A stretch of 64,000 nt of DNA. It comes from Streptomyces agglomeratus. GTDB taxonomy: Bacteria; Actinomycetota; Actinomycetes; Streptomycetales; Streptomycetaceae. Positions within the stretch are counted from its first letter, which is position 1; the number at the start of each line of letters is the position of its first letter. Position numbers and translations under genes: made by a program. Under the pieces are notes generated by a model. The model did no database searches. It worked only from the letters and a program-made list of their open reading frames with translations, and was not told the DNA's origin. The stretch covers positions 3,803,001-3,867,000 of the forward strand of contig NZ_MEHJ01000001.1 in assembly GCF_001746415.1 (NCBI RefSeq), given 5' to 3'. Of this stretch, positions 9,646-18,907 are shown piece by piece.

Positions 9646-10542
9646 ATGACGAAGGCAATCACCGTGGCCGGACTGCACAAGTCGTTCGGCCAGACGCACG
9701 CACTGGACGGCCTCGACCTCGACGTCGAGACCGGCGAGGTGCACGGCTTCCTGGGCCCCAACGGCGCGGGGAAGTCCACCACCATCCGGATCCTCCTGGG
9801 CCTGCTGCGCGCCGACTCCGGCGCCGTCCGGCTGCTCGGCCAGAACCCGTGGAACGACGCCGTCGAGCTGCACCGGCGCCTCGCCTACGTCCCCGGCGAT
9901 GTCGAACTGTGGCCCACCCTCACCGGCGGCGAGTCCATCGACCTGCTCTCGCGGCTGCGCGGGGGCCTCGACAAGAAGCGCAGGGACGACCTCGTCGAAC
10001 GCTTCGACCTGGACCCGACCAAGAAGGGCCGGGCCTACTCCAAGGGCAACCGGCAGAAGGTCGCCATCGTCGCCGCGCTCGCCTCCGACGCGGAGCTGCT
10101 GCTGCTCGACGAGCCGACCGCCGGCCTCGACCCGCTCATGGAGGTCGTCTTCCAGGACGTCATCTCCGAGGCGAAGGCCGCGGGCAAGACCGTGCTGCTC
10201 TCCAGCCACATCCTCGCCCAGGTGGAAAAGCTCTGCGACCGCGTCAGCATCATCCGCCAGGGCCGGACCGTGCAGTCCGGCACGCTCAGCGAGATGCGGC
10301 ACCTGACCCGCACGACGATCGAGGCGGAGACCGAGCGGCCGGCCACCGGGATCGACGCACTGCCCGGCGTGCACGATGTGCGGACCGACAGCGGCCGGGT
10401 GCGGTTCGCGGTGGACGGCGCCCAGCTCGACGGCGCCGTGCGCAAGCTGACCGAGTTCGGCATCCGCAGCCTGGTGAGCCACCCGCCCACCCTCGAAGAG
10501 CTCATGCTGCGTCACTACGGGGCCGACGGTGAGGTCCGATGA
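9646..10542 (+). CDS. ABC transporter ATP-binding protein
   Basis: The 298-residue ATPase has Walker [10 protein letters not shown] (about 38-46), an altered signature [11 protein letters not shown] in place of LSGGQ, and Walker [13 protein letters not shown]. It is of the drug/antibiotic exporter type that pairs with a separate ABC-2 permease. The next gene starts by overlapping its stop (ATGA at 10539-10542), so the two are coupled. The divergent GbsR-like protein probably controls both. The substrate is unknown; a hydrophobic drug or lipid is the family norm. Confidence 0.92.
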   Translation: MTKAITVAGLHKSFGQTHALDGLDLDVETGEVHGFLGPNGAGKSTTIRILLGLLRADSGAVRLLGQNPWNDAVELHRRLAYVPGDVELWPTLTGGESIDLLSRLRGGLDKKRRDDLVERFDLDPTKKGRAYSKGNRQKVAIVAALASDAELLLLDEPTAGLDPLMEVVFQDVISEAKAAGKTVLLSSHILAQVEKLCDRVSIIRQGRTVQSGTLSEMRHLTRTTIEAETERPATGIDALPGVHDVRTDSGRVRFAVDGAQLDGAVRKLTEFGIRSLVSHPPTLEELMLRHYGADGEVR

Positions 10543-12196
10543 CCACCGCCACCGCCACCAGGACGCCCGCACCCACGGGCTCCGTCGCCGGAGGCAACGC
10601 GCTGGCCGGAACGGGCACACTGATCCGATTCAACCTGCGCCGGGACCGGGTGCGGCTCCCCGTGTGGATCGTCGCCCTCTTACTGGGAACGCTCGGCACA
10701 GCCAACAATTACAAGACGCTGTACTCGGACCCGGCCGACCGCGCCTCCCTGATCAAGACCATGGACAGCCCGGGCGGCCTCGCCATGTCCGGCCCGCCCC
10801 ACTACGTGTCCGACTACAACGTCGGCGCGATCCTGGGCCACCAGATGCTCGGCTTCACGGCCGTGATGGTCGCGCTGATGAGCGTACTGATCATCACCCG
10901 GCACACCCGCACCGAGGAGGAGACGGGCCGCGCCGAGCTGGTGCGCTCCACCGTCGTCGGACGCCACGCGCAGCTGACCGCCGCACTGACGGTGGCGGTG
11001 ATCGTCAACCTCGTACTGGCCCTGCTCATGGCCTTCGGCCTGGCCGGCGCGGGACCGATGGCATCGACACGAGCGGCTCGCTGCTGTACGGCTTCGCGCA
11101 CGCGGCCGTGGGCATCGTCTTCGCCGCCGTCGCCATGATCACCGTGCAGTTCACCGCGCACAGCCGCGGAGCCTCCGGCATGGCCCTCGCCGCCCTGGGC
11201 GTCGCGTACGTCCTGCGCGCCGCCGGTGACCCGAGCAGCAGCGGCGCGCTGTCGTGGCTGTCGCCGATCGGCTGGGCGCAGCGCACGTACGTCTACGTCG
11301 ACAACCGCTGGTGGCCGCTTCTGCTCTGCCTGGCGCTCGCCGTCGCCTGCGCGGCCGCGGGGTTCGTACTCTCCACCCGACGGGACGTGGGCGCGGGCCT
11401 GCGCGCCGCACGGCTCGGCAGTCCGGAGGCGTCCGAGTCCCTCAGCCGGCCGTTCGGCTTCGCGCTGCGGCTGCACCGCTCCACGCTGGCCGGCTTCGCC
11501 ATCGGCCTGTTCCTCATGAGCGCGATGTACGGGTCGATCCTCGGCAACGCCGAGGAGACGCTCAAGAACATCGACCCGATCCAGGAGGCCCTGGAGGAGA
11601 TCGGCGGCGCCTCGATGGCCGAGTCCTTCGCCTCGATGATCATGGTGATCATCGCGCTCGTCGCCGGCGTGTACGTCGTGATGGCGTCGCTGCGGCCCCG
11701 GGCGGAGGAGAACGCGGGCCGCGCGGAGCCGCTGCTGGCGACCGGTCTGTCCCGCCGGAGCTGGGTCGGCAGCCACCTGGTCGTGGCCATGACGGGCGGC
11801 ACGGCGGTGCTGCTCCTGTCCGGGATCGGACTGGGCCTCGCCGGCGCGGCCTCGGCGTCCGACGGCTCCCTGTTCCTCAAACTGGTGGGCGCGGCGCTCG
11901 CCTACGCGCCGGCCCTGTGGGTCACCGCCGGGATCGCGGTCGTGCTCTTCGGCTGGTTCCCGCGCGCGAGTGCGGCGGCGTGGATCGTGCCGGTGTACGG
12001 GTTCGTCGTGGGGTACCTGGGCGAGCTGCTCCAGTTCCCGGACTGGCTGAACCTCGTCTCGCCCTTCGGTCACGTGCCGCAGCTGCCGGCGGCCGAGATG
12101 GAATGGACGCCGATGGCGGTCCTCACCCTGGTAGCGGCCGGGCTGGTGTGGCTGGGCCTGGAGGGCTTCCGCCGCCGGGACCTGGAGACGAAGTAA
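10539..12196 (+). pseudogene. ABC-2 type permease (antibiotic-exporter family), reading frame interrupted near 11050
   Basis: Both halves are clearly one multi-spanning permease of the COG3559-like exporter-of-polyketide-antibiotics type, but they lie in different frames. The first frame (10539 to about 11050) encodes a Thr/Pro start, a first helix (VWIVALLLGTLG) and more helices up to LLMAFGLAGAG. The rest, from TDGIDTSGSLLYG to the stop at 12196, is one frame back. The total length of 1658 nt is one base short of a 552-residue protein. One lost base within GCGGGACCGATGG explains it. It is either a real mutation that kills the exporter or a sequencing error. Its ATPase partner is intact. Confidence 0.85.
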
Positions 12197-12223
12197 CCCG
12201 CGGGAGGCGGGACACGAAGCACC

Positions 12224-12262
12224 GCGCGACGCCCGGACCCGAGCGAGGTCCGGGCGCCGCGC
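12224..12262. terminator. Bidirectional terminator between permease and P450
   Basis: A 16-bp stem with one mismatch (12224-12239 with 12247-12262) and a 7-nt loop lies between the convergent permease and cytochrome P450 stops. Confidence 0.75.
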
Positions 12263-12266
12263 CGTC

Positions 12267-13474
12267 TCAGACCTCCACCAGCAGCTCCCCGAGACCCCGG
12301 ATGACGAAGCCCGGGCGCCAGCGCGGCTCCGCGACGAGGCGCATCGCGGGCGCGCGGCGGAGCAGCTCGCCGAACGAAGCCGCCAGTTCGAGGCGGGCCA
12401 GCGGCGCGCCCAGGCAGTAGTGGATGCCCGCGCCGAACGAGACGTGCGGATTTTCGGCGCGGGCCAGATTCAGCGTCTCGGGACGGCCGAACACCGCCGG
12501 GTCACGGTTCGCGGAGCCGAACAGCAGCGCCACCTCCGAGCCGCGCGGGACGACCACCCCGCCGACCTCGATGTCGTCGAGCACCCACCGTTCGAAGAGC
12601 TGGAGCGGAGTGTCGTACCGCATCAACTCCTCCACGGCCGTGGGGAGAAGACCGTGATCGGCCCGCAGCGCCGCCAGCTGCTCCGGGTGGCGCAGCAGCG
12701 TGCACCAGCCGTTGGCCGTCGTGTTCACCGTCGCCTCGTGCCCGGCGTTCAGCAGCAGCACGCACGTGGAGACCATCTCCTGCTCGCTGAGCCGGTCGCC
12801 GCCCTCCTCGTGCGCGGCGATCAGCGCGGAGATCAGGTCGCGGGCCGGGTCCTTGCGGCGTACGGCGATCAACTCCCGCAGGTACGCGGAGAACTCGACC
12901 GAGGCCCGGACCGCGCGCCGCGCCGTCTCCTCCGGCGGATTCAGCTCGTACATCCCGCAGATGTCGGCCGACCAGGGCCGCAGCAGTCCGCGGTCCGCTT
13001 CCGGGATGCCGAGCATCTCCGCGATGACGGCGACCGGGAGCGGTTCGGCGACCTCGGACAGCAGATCCCCGCCGCCCCGCGCGACGAACGCCTCCACCAG
13101 CTCCGCCGCCAGCCGTCGCACCGTCGGCGCGAGCTGTTCGACCGTACGCGGGTGAACGCCTTGGAGACCAGCCGCCGGATGCGCGTGTGGTCCGGGGCTT
13201 CGAGGTCCAGCATCCCGCTGTCGTTGAGGACGTGGAACGGTTCGTGCCCGGGGGGCGGCGGCGTACGGCCGAACTCCTCGTGCGTGAAGCGGTGCAGGTA
13301 CGTACGGCCGAGGCGGCGGTCGCGCAGCAGGGCGGAAACATCGGCGTGGTGCGGGATCAGCCACTGCCGCGTGGGCTCGTACCAGTGGGCGCGGCCACGG
13401 GCGCGCAGCTCGGCGTAGGCGGGGTACGGGTCGGCCACGAAGGAGGGCGACCAGGGATCGAACGTCTCTGCCAT
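12267..13474 (-). pseudogene. Cytochrome P450, frameshifted near 13150
   Basis: The start is the ATG at 13474 (MAETFDPWSPSFVADPYPAY) and the frame is good through LVSKAFTR. From there the P450 continues in another frame as TVEQLAPTVRRLAAEL to the end. Adding one C to the CCC run at 13150-13152 restores a single 402-residue enzyme. All catalytic marks are present: AGHEAT in the I helix, EELMR as ExxR, and FGAGIHYCLG with the heme cysteine. It would be a soluble bacterial class I monooxygenase needing a ferredoxin, none of which is nearby. The homopolymer context makes a sequencing or assembly error plausible. Confidence 0.88.
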
Positions 13475-13543
13475 GGGGAGACGTTAGCGCCACGGGGAGG
13501 CGTCGGCGCGGGTGCTTCCCGCGTTCCTCCGCCTCCGGTCCCG

Positions 13544-14212
13544 CTACCCCGGTGTCACCAGCCGCGCCTCGTACGCGAACACCGCCGCCTGTGTGCGGTC
13601 GCGCAGACCCAGCTTCACCAGCACCCGGCTCACATGCGTCTTGATCGTGGACTCGGCCACCACCAGGTGCGCGGCGATCTCCGCGTTCGACAGTCCCTGG
13701 GCGATCAGCACCAGCACCTCCGTCTCGCGCTCCGTCAGGTCCCCGATCTGTGCGAGGGCGGGCGGCCGGGGGGCCTCGGACAGCTTGGAGAACTCCGAGA
13801 TCAGGCGCTTGGTGACGGTCGGGGCCAGCAGCGCCTCCCCGGACGCCACCACCCGGACGCCGTCCGCGAGCTGCCGCGCCGAGGCGTCCTTCAGCAGGAA
13901 GCCCGAGGCACCGGCCCGCAGCGCCTGGTACACGTACTCGTCCAGGTCGAACGTCGTCAGGACCAGCACCTTCGCGTCCGCGTCGGCGGCGACGATCTCG
14001 CGCGTCGCCTCGATTCCGTTCAGCTCCGGCATGCGGATGTCCATCAGTACGACGTCCGGCCGCAGCGCCGCGACCTGCGCGATCGCCTCGCGCCCGTTGA
14101 CCGCCTCGCCGACGACCTCGATCTCCGGCATCGCGTTCAGCAGGACCGTGAAACCCTCGCGGACCATGATCTGGTCGTCGACGATCAGGACGCGGATGTT
14201 CCCGGCGCTCAC
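13544..14212 (-). CDS. Response regulator, NarL/LuxR type
   Basis: The 222-residue protein starts at a GTG at 14212 that overlaps the kinase stop (GTGA). The receiver domain has DD near residue 11, phospho-aspartate in VVLMDIRMPELNG (about 57), T and K later (LTTFD, LLKDAS). The C-terminal LuxR helix-turn-helix is LTERETEVLVLIAQGLSNAE through THVSRVLVKLGL. It acts with the upstream histidine kinase. Targets are unknown; the adjacent P450 or the NmrA-like gene are candidates only by position. Confidence 0.95.
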   Translation of the reverse strand: MSAGNIRVLIVDDQIMVREGFTVLLNAMPEIEVVGEAVNGREAIAQVAALRPDVVLMDIRMPELNGIEATREIVAADADAKVLVLTTFDLDEYVYQALRAGASGFLLKDASARQLADGVRVVASGEALLAPTVTKRLISEFSKLSEAPRPPALAQIGDLTERETEVLVLIAQGLSNAEIAAHLVVAESTIKTHVSRVLVKLGLRDRTQAAVFAYEARLVTPG

Positions 14213-15537
14213 GCGGCCGGCTCCGGTGCCACCACGGGCGCGGCGGGCGCCACAGGTATGAACGCGGACACCTCGTAACCGCCGTCCTCCGTCGCCTCGG
14301 CCGTCATCTCGCCGTTCAGCATCGACACCCGCTCCCGCATCCCCGTGATGCCGTGCCCCGCCCCCGGCGACGGCTTGACCAGGCCCTGCGGCGCGGTGTT
14401 CACGATCCGCAGGCCCAGACCGCCGAGCACGTACGACACCTCCACCTTCGCCGTCGCACCCGGCGCGTGGCGCAGCGCGTTGCTCAGTGCCTCCTGGATG
14501 ATCCGGTACGCCGAGAGCTCGACGCCCTGCGGCAGGTCGCGCACCGAACCGGTCACCGTCTTGTCCGCCGTCAGGCCCGCGTCCCGCACGTTCGACAGCA
14601 GCCCGTCCAGTTCCGCCAGCGTCGGCTGGGGCGCGTCCGGGGCCTCGTGGTCCTCCGCCCGTACGACGCCGAGGACCCGCCGCAGCTCGGTCAGCGCGGC
14701 CACCGCGTTCTCGCGGATCGTCACGAACGCCTGCTCCAGCTCCGGCGGTGGGTTCTCCACCCGGTACGGGGCGGCCTCCGCCTGGATCGCGACCACCGAC
14801 ATGTGGTGCGCGACCACGTCGTGCAGCTCGCGGGCGATCGTCGTGCGCTCCTCCAGCAGCGTGCGCCGGTCGCGCTCGACGGCGGTGACGGTCCGCTGCA
14901 CGGTCACCTCCTCCTTCGCCTCCCGGCGGATGTGCAGCACGGTGACGACGAGCAGCGCGAAGAGAGACAGGAAGGCCATCGCCGCGGTGTCGTCCGCCCC
15001 GCCGTAGTTGTTGGTGGACAGCATGAGCCCGAAGACCAGCGTCAGGACCCACATCCAGCCGGCCGTGCGCGGCCTGGTCCTGGCCGCCACCACGACCATC
15101 ACCACGAGGTGTCCGACAAAGGCGCTCTCGATCCACGGGTACGTGGCTCCGAAGCCGCCGCTCGCCAGGCCGGCGGACAACAGCGTGGCCACGAGCGACA
15201 GCCACCACGCCAGGACCGGCCGGAACAGCGTCAGGGCCACCGGGACGGCCGACACGCCGCCGAGCAGCAGCAGGGTCGCCCCGGAGAACCAGCCGCTCGC
15301 CCCCACCGTCGTCGCCACCAGCACGGTCAGCAGGGCGCAGCCGAGCACCACCGCGTGGGGCGCCCAAGCCGCGTACTCCCTCAAGCGGGCCGGGAGCTTG
15401 CGGAGGTAGGCACCGTCCGTTCGCATCCGCGGCAGCGGGCGGTAGGCCAGCGTCCCCTCGACGAGGTCTTCGCGGAGGCCGCTCAGCGCCCCCATGGCCA
15501 GGCGCAGCTCAGGGCTGCGGTTCTCGGTTTCGGTCAC
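14209..15537 (-). CDS. Sensor histidine kinase, NarL/DesK-like class
   Basis: A GTG start at 15537 (VTETENRSPELR) gives 442 residues. Several N-terminal membrane helices (about residues 55-190) with short loops suggest sensing within the membrane. The HisKA_3 box ARELHDVVAHH has the phospho-acceptor histidine near residue 238, and the HATPase region ends with GHGITGMRERV. A run upstream of 15537 is open but has no good start and lies over noncoding sequence. It is coupled to its response regulator by a 4-base overlap. Confidence 0.93.
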   Translation of the reverse strand: MTETENRSPELRLAMGALSGLREDLVEGTLAYRPLPRMRTDGAYLRKLPARLREYAAWAPHAVVLGCALLTVLVATTVGASGWFSGATLLLLGGVSAVPVALTLFRPVLAWWLSLVATLLSAGLASGGFGATYPWIESAFVGHLVVMVVVAARTRPRTAGWMWVLTLVFGLMLSTNNYGGADDTAAMAFLSLFALLVVTVLHIRREAKEEVTVQRTVTAVERDRRTLLEERTTIARELHDVVAHHMSVVAIQAEAAPYRVENPPPELEQAFVTIRENAVAALTELRRVLGVVRAEDHEAPDAPQPTLAELDGLLSNVRDAGLTADKTVTGSVRDLPQGVELSAYRIIQEALSNALRHAPGATAKVEVSYVLGGLGLRIVNTAPQGLVKPSPGAGHGITGMRERVSMLNGEMTAEATEDGGYEVSAFIPVAPAAPVVAPEPAA

Positions 15538-15691
15538 GTACCCAACGGTAGGCGCCGGGGCGGGCGCGGTCGTCAGCCCCGATGGGGATCCTCCCGCGTC
15601 CGTCCCAGGTACTACGCCTGCCCACCGCACGTCGCCTCTCCTCGGACCCGCGCCCCTTTCGGACCGGCGCGGGCCTCGGAACCGCCCCGCC

Positions 15692-16567
15692 TCAGACCCG
15701 CGCCGGGACGATGTCCGCGTCCCCCTCACCGGAGTCGTCCGCCCGCTCCGCCCGGAACGCGTCCGCGTGCTCCGCCGCCCACTGGGCGAAGGTACGCGCC
15801 GGGCGCCCGGTGACCCGCTCGACCGTGTCCACGACGGTCCGTCCCACCTCCGGGGTGTTCCCGTACACGTCCAGCATGAACTCCACGGTCTCTTGGTCCA
15901 TCCCCGCGCCGCGCCACCGCTCGGCCGCCTGTCCGGCGCTCAGCTCGGTCAGCGCGATCTCCCGCCCGCGCGCCGCCGCCAGGGTCCGGACCTTGTCGCG
16001 CACGGTCAGCGTCTCGGGTCCGGTCAGCGTGTACGTGCGCCCCGCGTGCCCGTCCTCGGTCAGCGCCACCGCGGCGACCGCGCCGATGTCGGCCTCGTGG
16101 ACCATCGCGCTCAGCCGGTCGACGAAGGGCTCCGCGACGCTGTCCGCCGTACGGACTCCCTCGGCCCACTCCAGCGCGTTCGCCATGAACTCGACCGGCA
16201 TCACCAGCGTCCAGCCCACGTCCCCCGCCTCCACCGCCTCCTGGAGCGGACTCGGCCCGCCGCCGTTGAGGACCGTGATGCGCTGTACGCCCGCCTTCGC
16301 CGCCAGCGCGACGATCTCACGGCCGGTGGTCAGCGGCTCGAAGTACGCGCCCCCGAAAGTGATCAGATGCAGTCCGGTGACGCCCTCCAGCGCGGGGATC
16401 AGCGTCCCCGGGTCGGTCAGGTCTCCGCGTACGGTCTCGACCCCGGCCGGGAAGTCCGCCTTCGCCGGGTCACGGGTCAGCGCCCGCACCCGCTCGCCCC
16501 TGCGGACCAGCTCGGCCACCACCCGGCGGCCGACGGTCCCTGTCGCTCCGGTCACGAGAATTGTCAT
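15692..16567 (-). CDS. NmrA-like NAD(P)-binding oxidoreductase
   Basis: The 291-residue protein begins ILVTGATGTVGRRV, a Rossmann GxxGxxG motif, and continues with the atypical short-chain dehydrogenase layout of NmrA/HSCARG-type proteins. The ATG at 16567 follows GAGGGAG. Members bind NADP and act as quinone/NAD(P)H-dependent reductases or as redox-sensing regulators, and often lack the Tyr-x3-Lys catalytic pair, as here. It is on the same strand as the kynurenine genes but 86 nt after them, so co-transcription is possible but unproven. Confidence 0.85.
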   Translation of the reverse strand: MTILVTGATGTVGRRVVAELVRRGERVRALTRDPAKADFPAGVETVRGDLTDPGTLIPALEGVTGLHLITFGGAYFEPLTTGREIVALAAKAGVQRITVLNGGGPSPLQEAVEAGDVGWTLVMPVEFMANALEWAEGVRTADSVAEPFVDRLSAMVHEADIGAVAAVALTEDGHAGRTYTLTGPETLTVRDKVRTLAAARGREIALTELSAGQAAERWRGAGMDQETVEFMLDVYGNTPEVGRTVVDTVERVTGRPARTFAQWAAEHADAFRAERADDSGEGDADIVPARV

Positions 16568-16653
16568 TACGGGCTCCCTCGGGTCGGCTTGTGCCACCAC
16601 CGTAGGAACCCTTGCGGACAGGCAGGGTCCGCGATCGCGAGCCGCGCACGGCC

Positions 16654-17553
16654 TCAGTAGGCGAGCTGTTCGATCTCCTCCGCGACCACCGCGCAGGCGT
16701 CCGCCGCCGGGTCGATCAGCGGGAAGTGCCCGACGTCCTCCAGCAGGGTCAGCCAGACCGGCTCCCCCGCCTTCGCGGCCGCTTCGGTGTACGCCTCCGC
16801 GACCGCCTGCGGTACGACGATGTCCGTACGGCCCTGCACGAGGACGGTGGCGATACCGGTCGGCAGCAGCGCGGCCGGATCGGCGTACGGCCTGCGCTCG
16901 TCGAAGTGCTCCTTGCCGCCGAGGAGCTGGACGGCCGCGTCCGCGCACACGCCCAGTTCGCAGGCGGCGCCGAAGTCCGCGATCGGCGCCAGCGCCACGA
17001 CACCGCGCAGGGCGGGCGCCACCGGCAGGTGCCACGGCGAATCGGGGGTCAGTACGTGCCGGGCGGCCGCCCACAGTGCCAGGTGGCCGCCGGCCGAGTG
17101 ACCCGTGACGACGATCCGCCGCGTGTCCGCGCCGGGCAGCGCCTCCCGTACGAGAGCGGGCAGCAGGTCCATCGCCGCCGCCACGTCGTCGAACGTGTCC
17201 GGCCAGCGCCCCGCGACCGGCTCGGTCCCCGCATCGGACTGCTGCGGAAGCGCGCCGCCGGGGCCGCCGGGTTCGCCGCCCCGCCGGTACTCGACGCTGG
17301 CGACGGCGAAGCCCCGGCGCGCCAGGAAGTCCGCGAACGGCGAGATGTGCTGCCGGTCGTACGGTGCCCGCCAGGCGCCGCCGTGCAGGACGACGACCAG
17401 CGGGGCCCGGTCCCGGCCGTCGCGCGGTGCGTAGAAGTCGACCACCTGGTCGGGGTGTTCGCCGTACGCCGCAGTGGCGTCGGGGGCGACGGCCGGGTGA
17501 GAGAAGGCCGACTCCGCCTCGACGGCGTCCCGTTCGGCTGAGGGGTCCGGCAT
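16654..17553 (-). CDS. kynB: Alpha/beta hydrolase, probable kynurenine formamidase
   Basis: From the ATG at 17553 (MPDPSAERD) it is 299 residues. HGGAW (about 54) forms the oxyanion hole, GHSAGG (about 152) holds the nucleophile serine, and VQGRTDIVVP and DVGHFPL give the acid and histidine. The HGGxW type is that of eukaryotic-like arylformamidases. The two genes upstream encode tryptophan dioxygenase and kynureninase, so the missing step, hydrolysis of N-formylkynurenine to kynurenine, is the natural job. It does not resemble the metal-dependent KynB of pseudomonads. The function is inferred from context. Confidence 0.72.
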   Translation of the reverse strand: MPDPSAERDAVEAESAFSHPAVAPDATAAYGEHPDQVVDFYAPRDGRDRAPLVVVLHGGAWRAPYDRQHISPFADFLARRGFAVASVEYRRGGEPGGPGGALPQQSDAGTEPVAGRWPDTFDDVAAAMDLLPALVREALPGADTRRIVVTGHSAGGHLALWAAARHVLTPDSPWHLPVAPALRGVVALAPIADFGAACELGVCADAAVQLLGGKEHFDERRPYADPAALLPTGIATVLVQGRTDIVVPQAVAEAYTEAAAKAGEPVWLTLLEDVGHFPLIDPAADACAVVAEEIEQLAY

Positions 17554-17689
17554 GCGGGGACCAACCCTTCGGTACGTACAGCCAATTGATCTAGCGGTCG
17601 GGACGCTACCAGCCACCGGGCCTGCGCCGATGCCAGGTCCCGCCCCGCCGCCGGACCCGGGAGCCGCTCAGGACTCCCGCACCTCCCGC

Positions 17690-18907
17690 TCAGGCCCCGG
17701 CCAGGACCTCACCGAGCACACGCGCCGCCCGCTCCGCGTCCGCGAAGCCGACGTACAGCGGGGTGAAGCCGAAGCGCAGCACGTCGGGGCGGCGGAAGTC
17801 GCCCACCACACCGCGGGCGATCAGCTCCCGCATGACGGCGCTCGCGTCGGTACCGTCCTCGCACCGCAGCGAGACCTGACTGCCGCGCTCCTCGTGGGCG
17901 GTGGGGGTCACCGAGGCGACCCGCCCCTCGGGCACGTACGTCTCCACACATTCCAGGAAGAAGTCCGTCAGGGCGAGTGACTTCTCGCGTACGTCCTCGA
18001 CGCCGACGCCCTCCCAGACGTCGAGCGCGGCCTCCAGCGCCAGCATCGACAGGATGTCGGGGGTGCCGACCCTGCCCCGCGCCGCGCCGTCCGCCGGGGC
18101 GTAACCCGGGGTCATCCCGAAGGGATCGGTGTGCGAGTTCCACCCCGGCAGCGGCGAGTCGAAGGCGGCCTGGTGGCGCTCGGCGACGTACAGGAAGGCG
18201 GGCGAACCCGGTCCGCCGTTGAGGTACTTGTACGTACAGCCGACGGCGAAGTCGACGCCGTGCTCGTCGAGCCCGACCGGCAGCGCGCCCGCGCTGTGGC
18301 ACAGGTCCCAGACGGCCAGGGCGCCGGCCTGGTGCGCGGCGGCGGTGAGGCCGGCCAGGTCGTGGCGGCGGCCGGTGCGGTAGTCCACGTGGTTGACGAG
18401 AACCGCCGCGGTGCGCGCCCCGAGGGCGGCCGGCAGGTCGGCGGGGGCGACGGGGACGACCCGCCGGCCCGTCATACGAGCGGCGGAATCGGCGATGTAG
18501 CCGTCCGTGGGGAACGTGGAGGCGTCGACGAGTATCTCGTCCCTGGACTCCGGCGCCAGCCGGGCCGCGCCCACAACCGCCTTGAAGATGTTGACACTTG
18601 TCGAGTCACCGACCACGACCTGCCCGGCCGCCGCACCGACGAGCGGCGCGATCCGGTCGCCGATCCGCTCCGGCGCGGTCCACCAGCCGCTCTCGTCCCA
18701 GGAGCGGATGCGCAGCTCGCCCCACTGGCGGGTGATGACGTCGGCCACGCGCTCCGGCACGTGGCGGGGCAGGGCGCCGAGCGAGTTGCCGTCGAGGTAC
18801 ACCGTCTCGGTGTCGTCGAGCGCGAACAGCTCGCGGTGCTTGGCGAGCGGGTCGGCGGAATCGAGCGCCGCGGCCCGCCGCTGGAGATCGTTCAGGGCCT
18901 CAGACAT
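17690..18907 (-). CDS. kynU: Kynureninase
   Basis: The 405-residue PLP enzyme cleaves kynurenine to anthranilate and alanine. YLDGNSLGALP near the N terminus, VLVNHVDYRTG, and CTYKYLNGGPGSPAF with the PLP lysine near residue 227 are family signatures, and the length is standard. Its ATG at 18907 overlaps the dioxygenase stop by eight bases, which implies one operon in the order kynA-kynU-hydrolase. In streptomycetes this route feeds tryptophan breakdown and the supply of anthranilate or kynurenine for antibiotics. Confidence 0.96.
   Translation of the reverse strand: MSEALNDLQRRAAALDSADPLAKHRELFALDDTETVYLDGNSLGALPRHVPERVADVITRQWGELRIRSWDESGWWTAPERIGDRIAPLVGAAAGQVVVGDSTSVNIFKAVVGAARLAPESRDEILVDASTFPTDGYIADSAARMTGRRVVPVAPADLPAALGARTAAVLVNHVDYRTGRRHDLAGLTAAAHQAGALAVWDLCHSAGALPVGLDEHGVDFAVGCTYKYLNGGPGSPAFLYVAERHQAAFDSPLPGWNSHTDPFGMTPGYAPADGAARGRVGTPDILSMLALEAALDVWEGVGVEDVREKSLALTDFFLECVETYVPEGRVASVTPTAHEERGSQVSLRCEDGTDASAVMRELIARGVVGDFRRPDVLRFGFTPLYVGFADAERAARVLGEVLAGA

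Noticed and set aside
11041..11062. Programmed ribosomal frameshifting in the ABC permease
   Set aside because: There is no slippery heptamer or downstream structure that I can see. A one-base loss explains it, and a second such loss is present in the adjacent P450.
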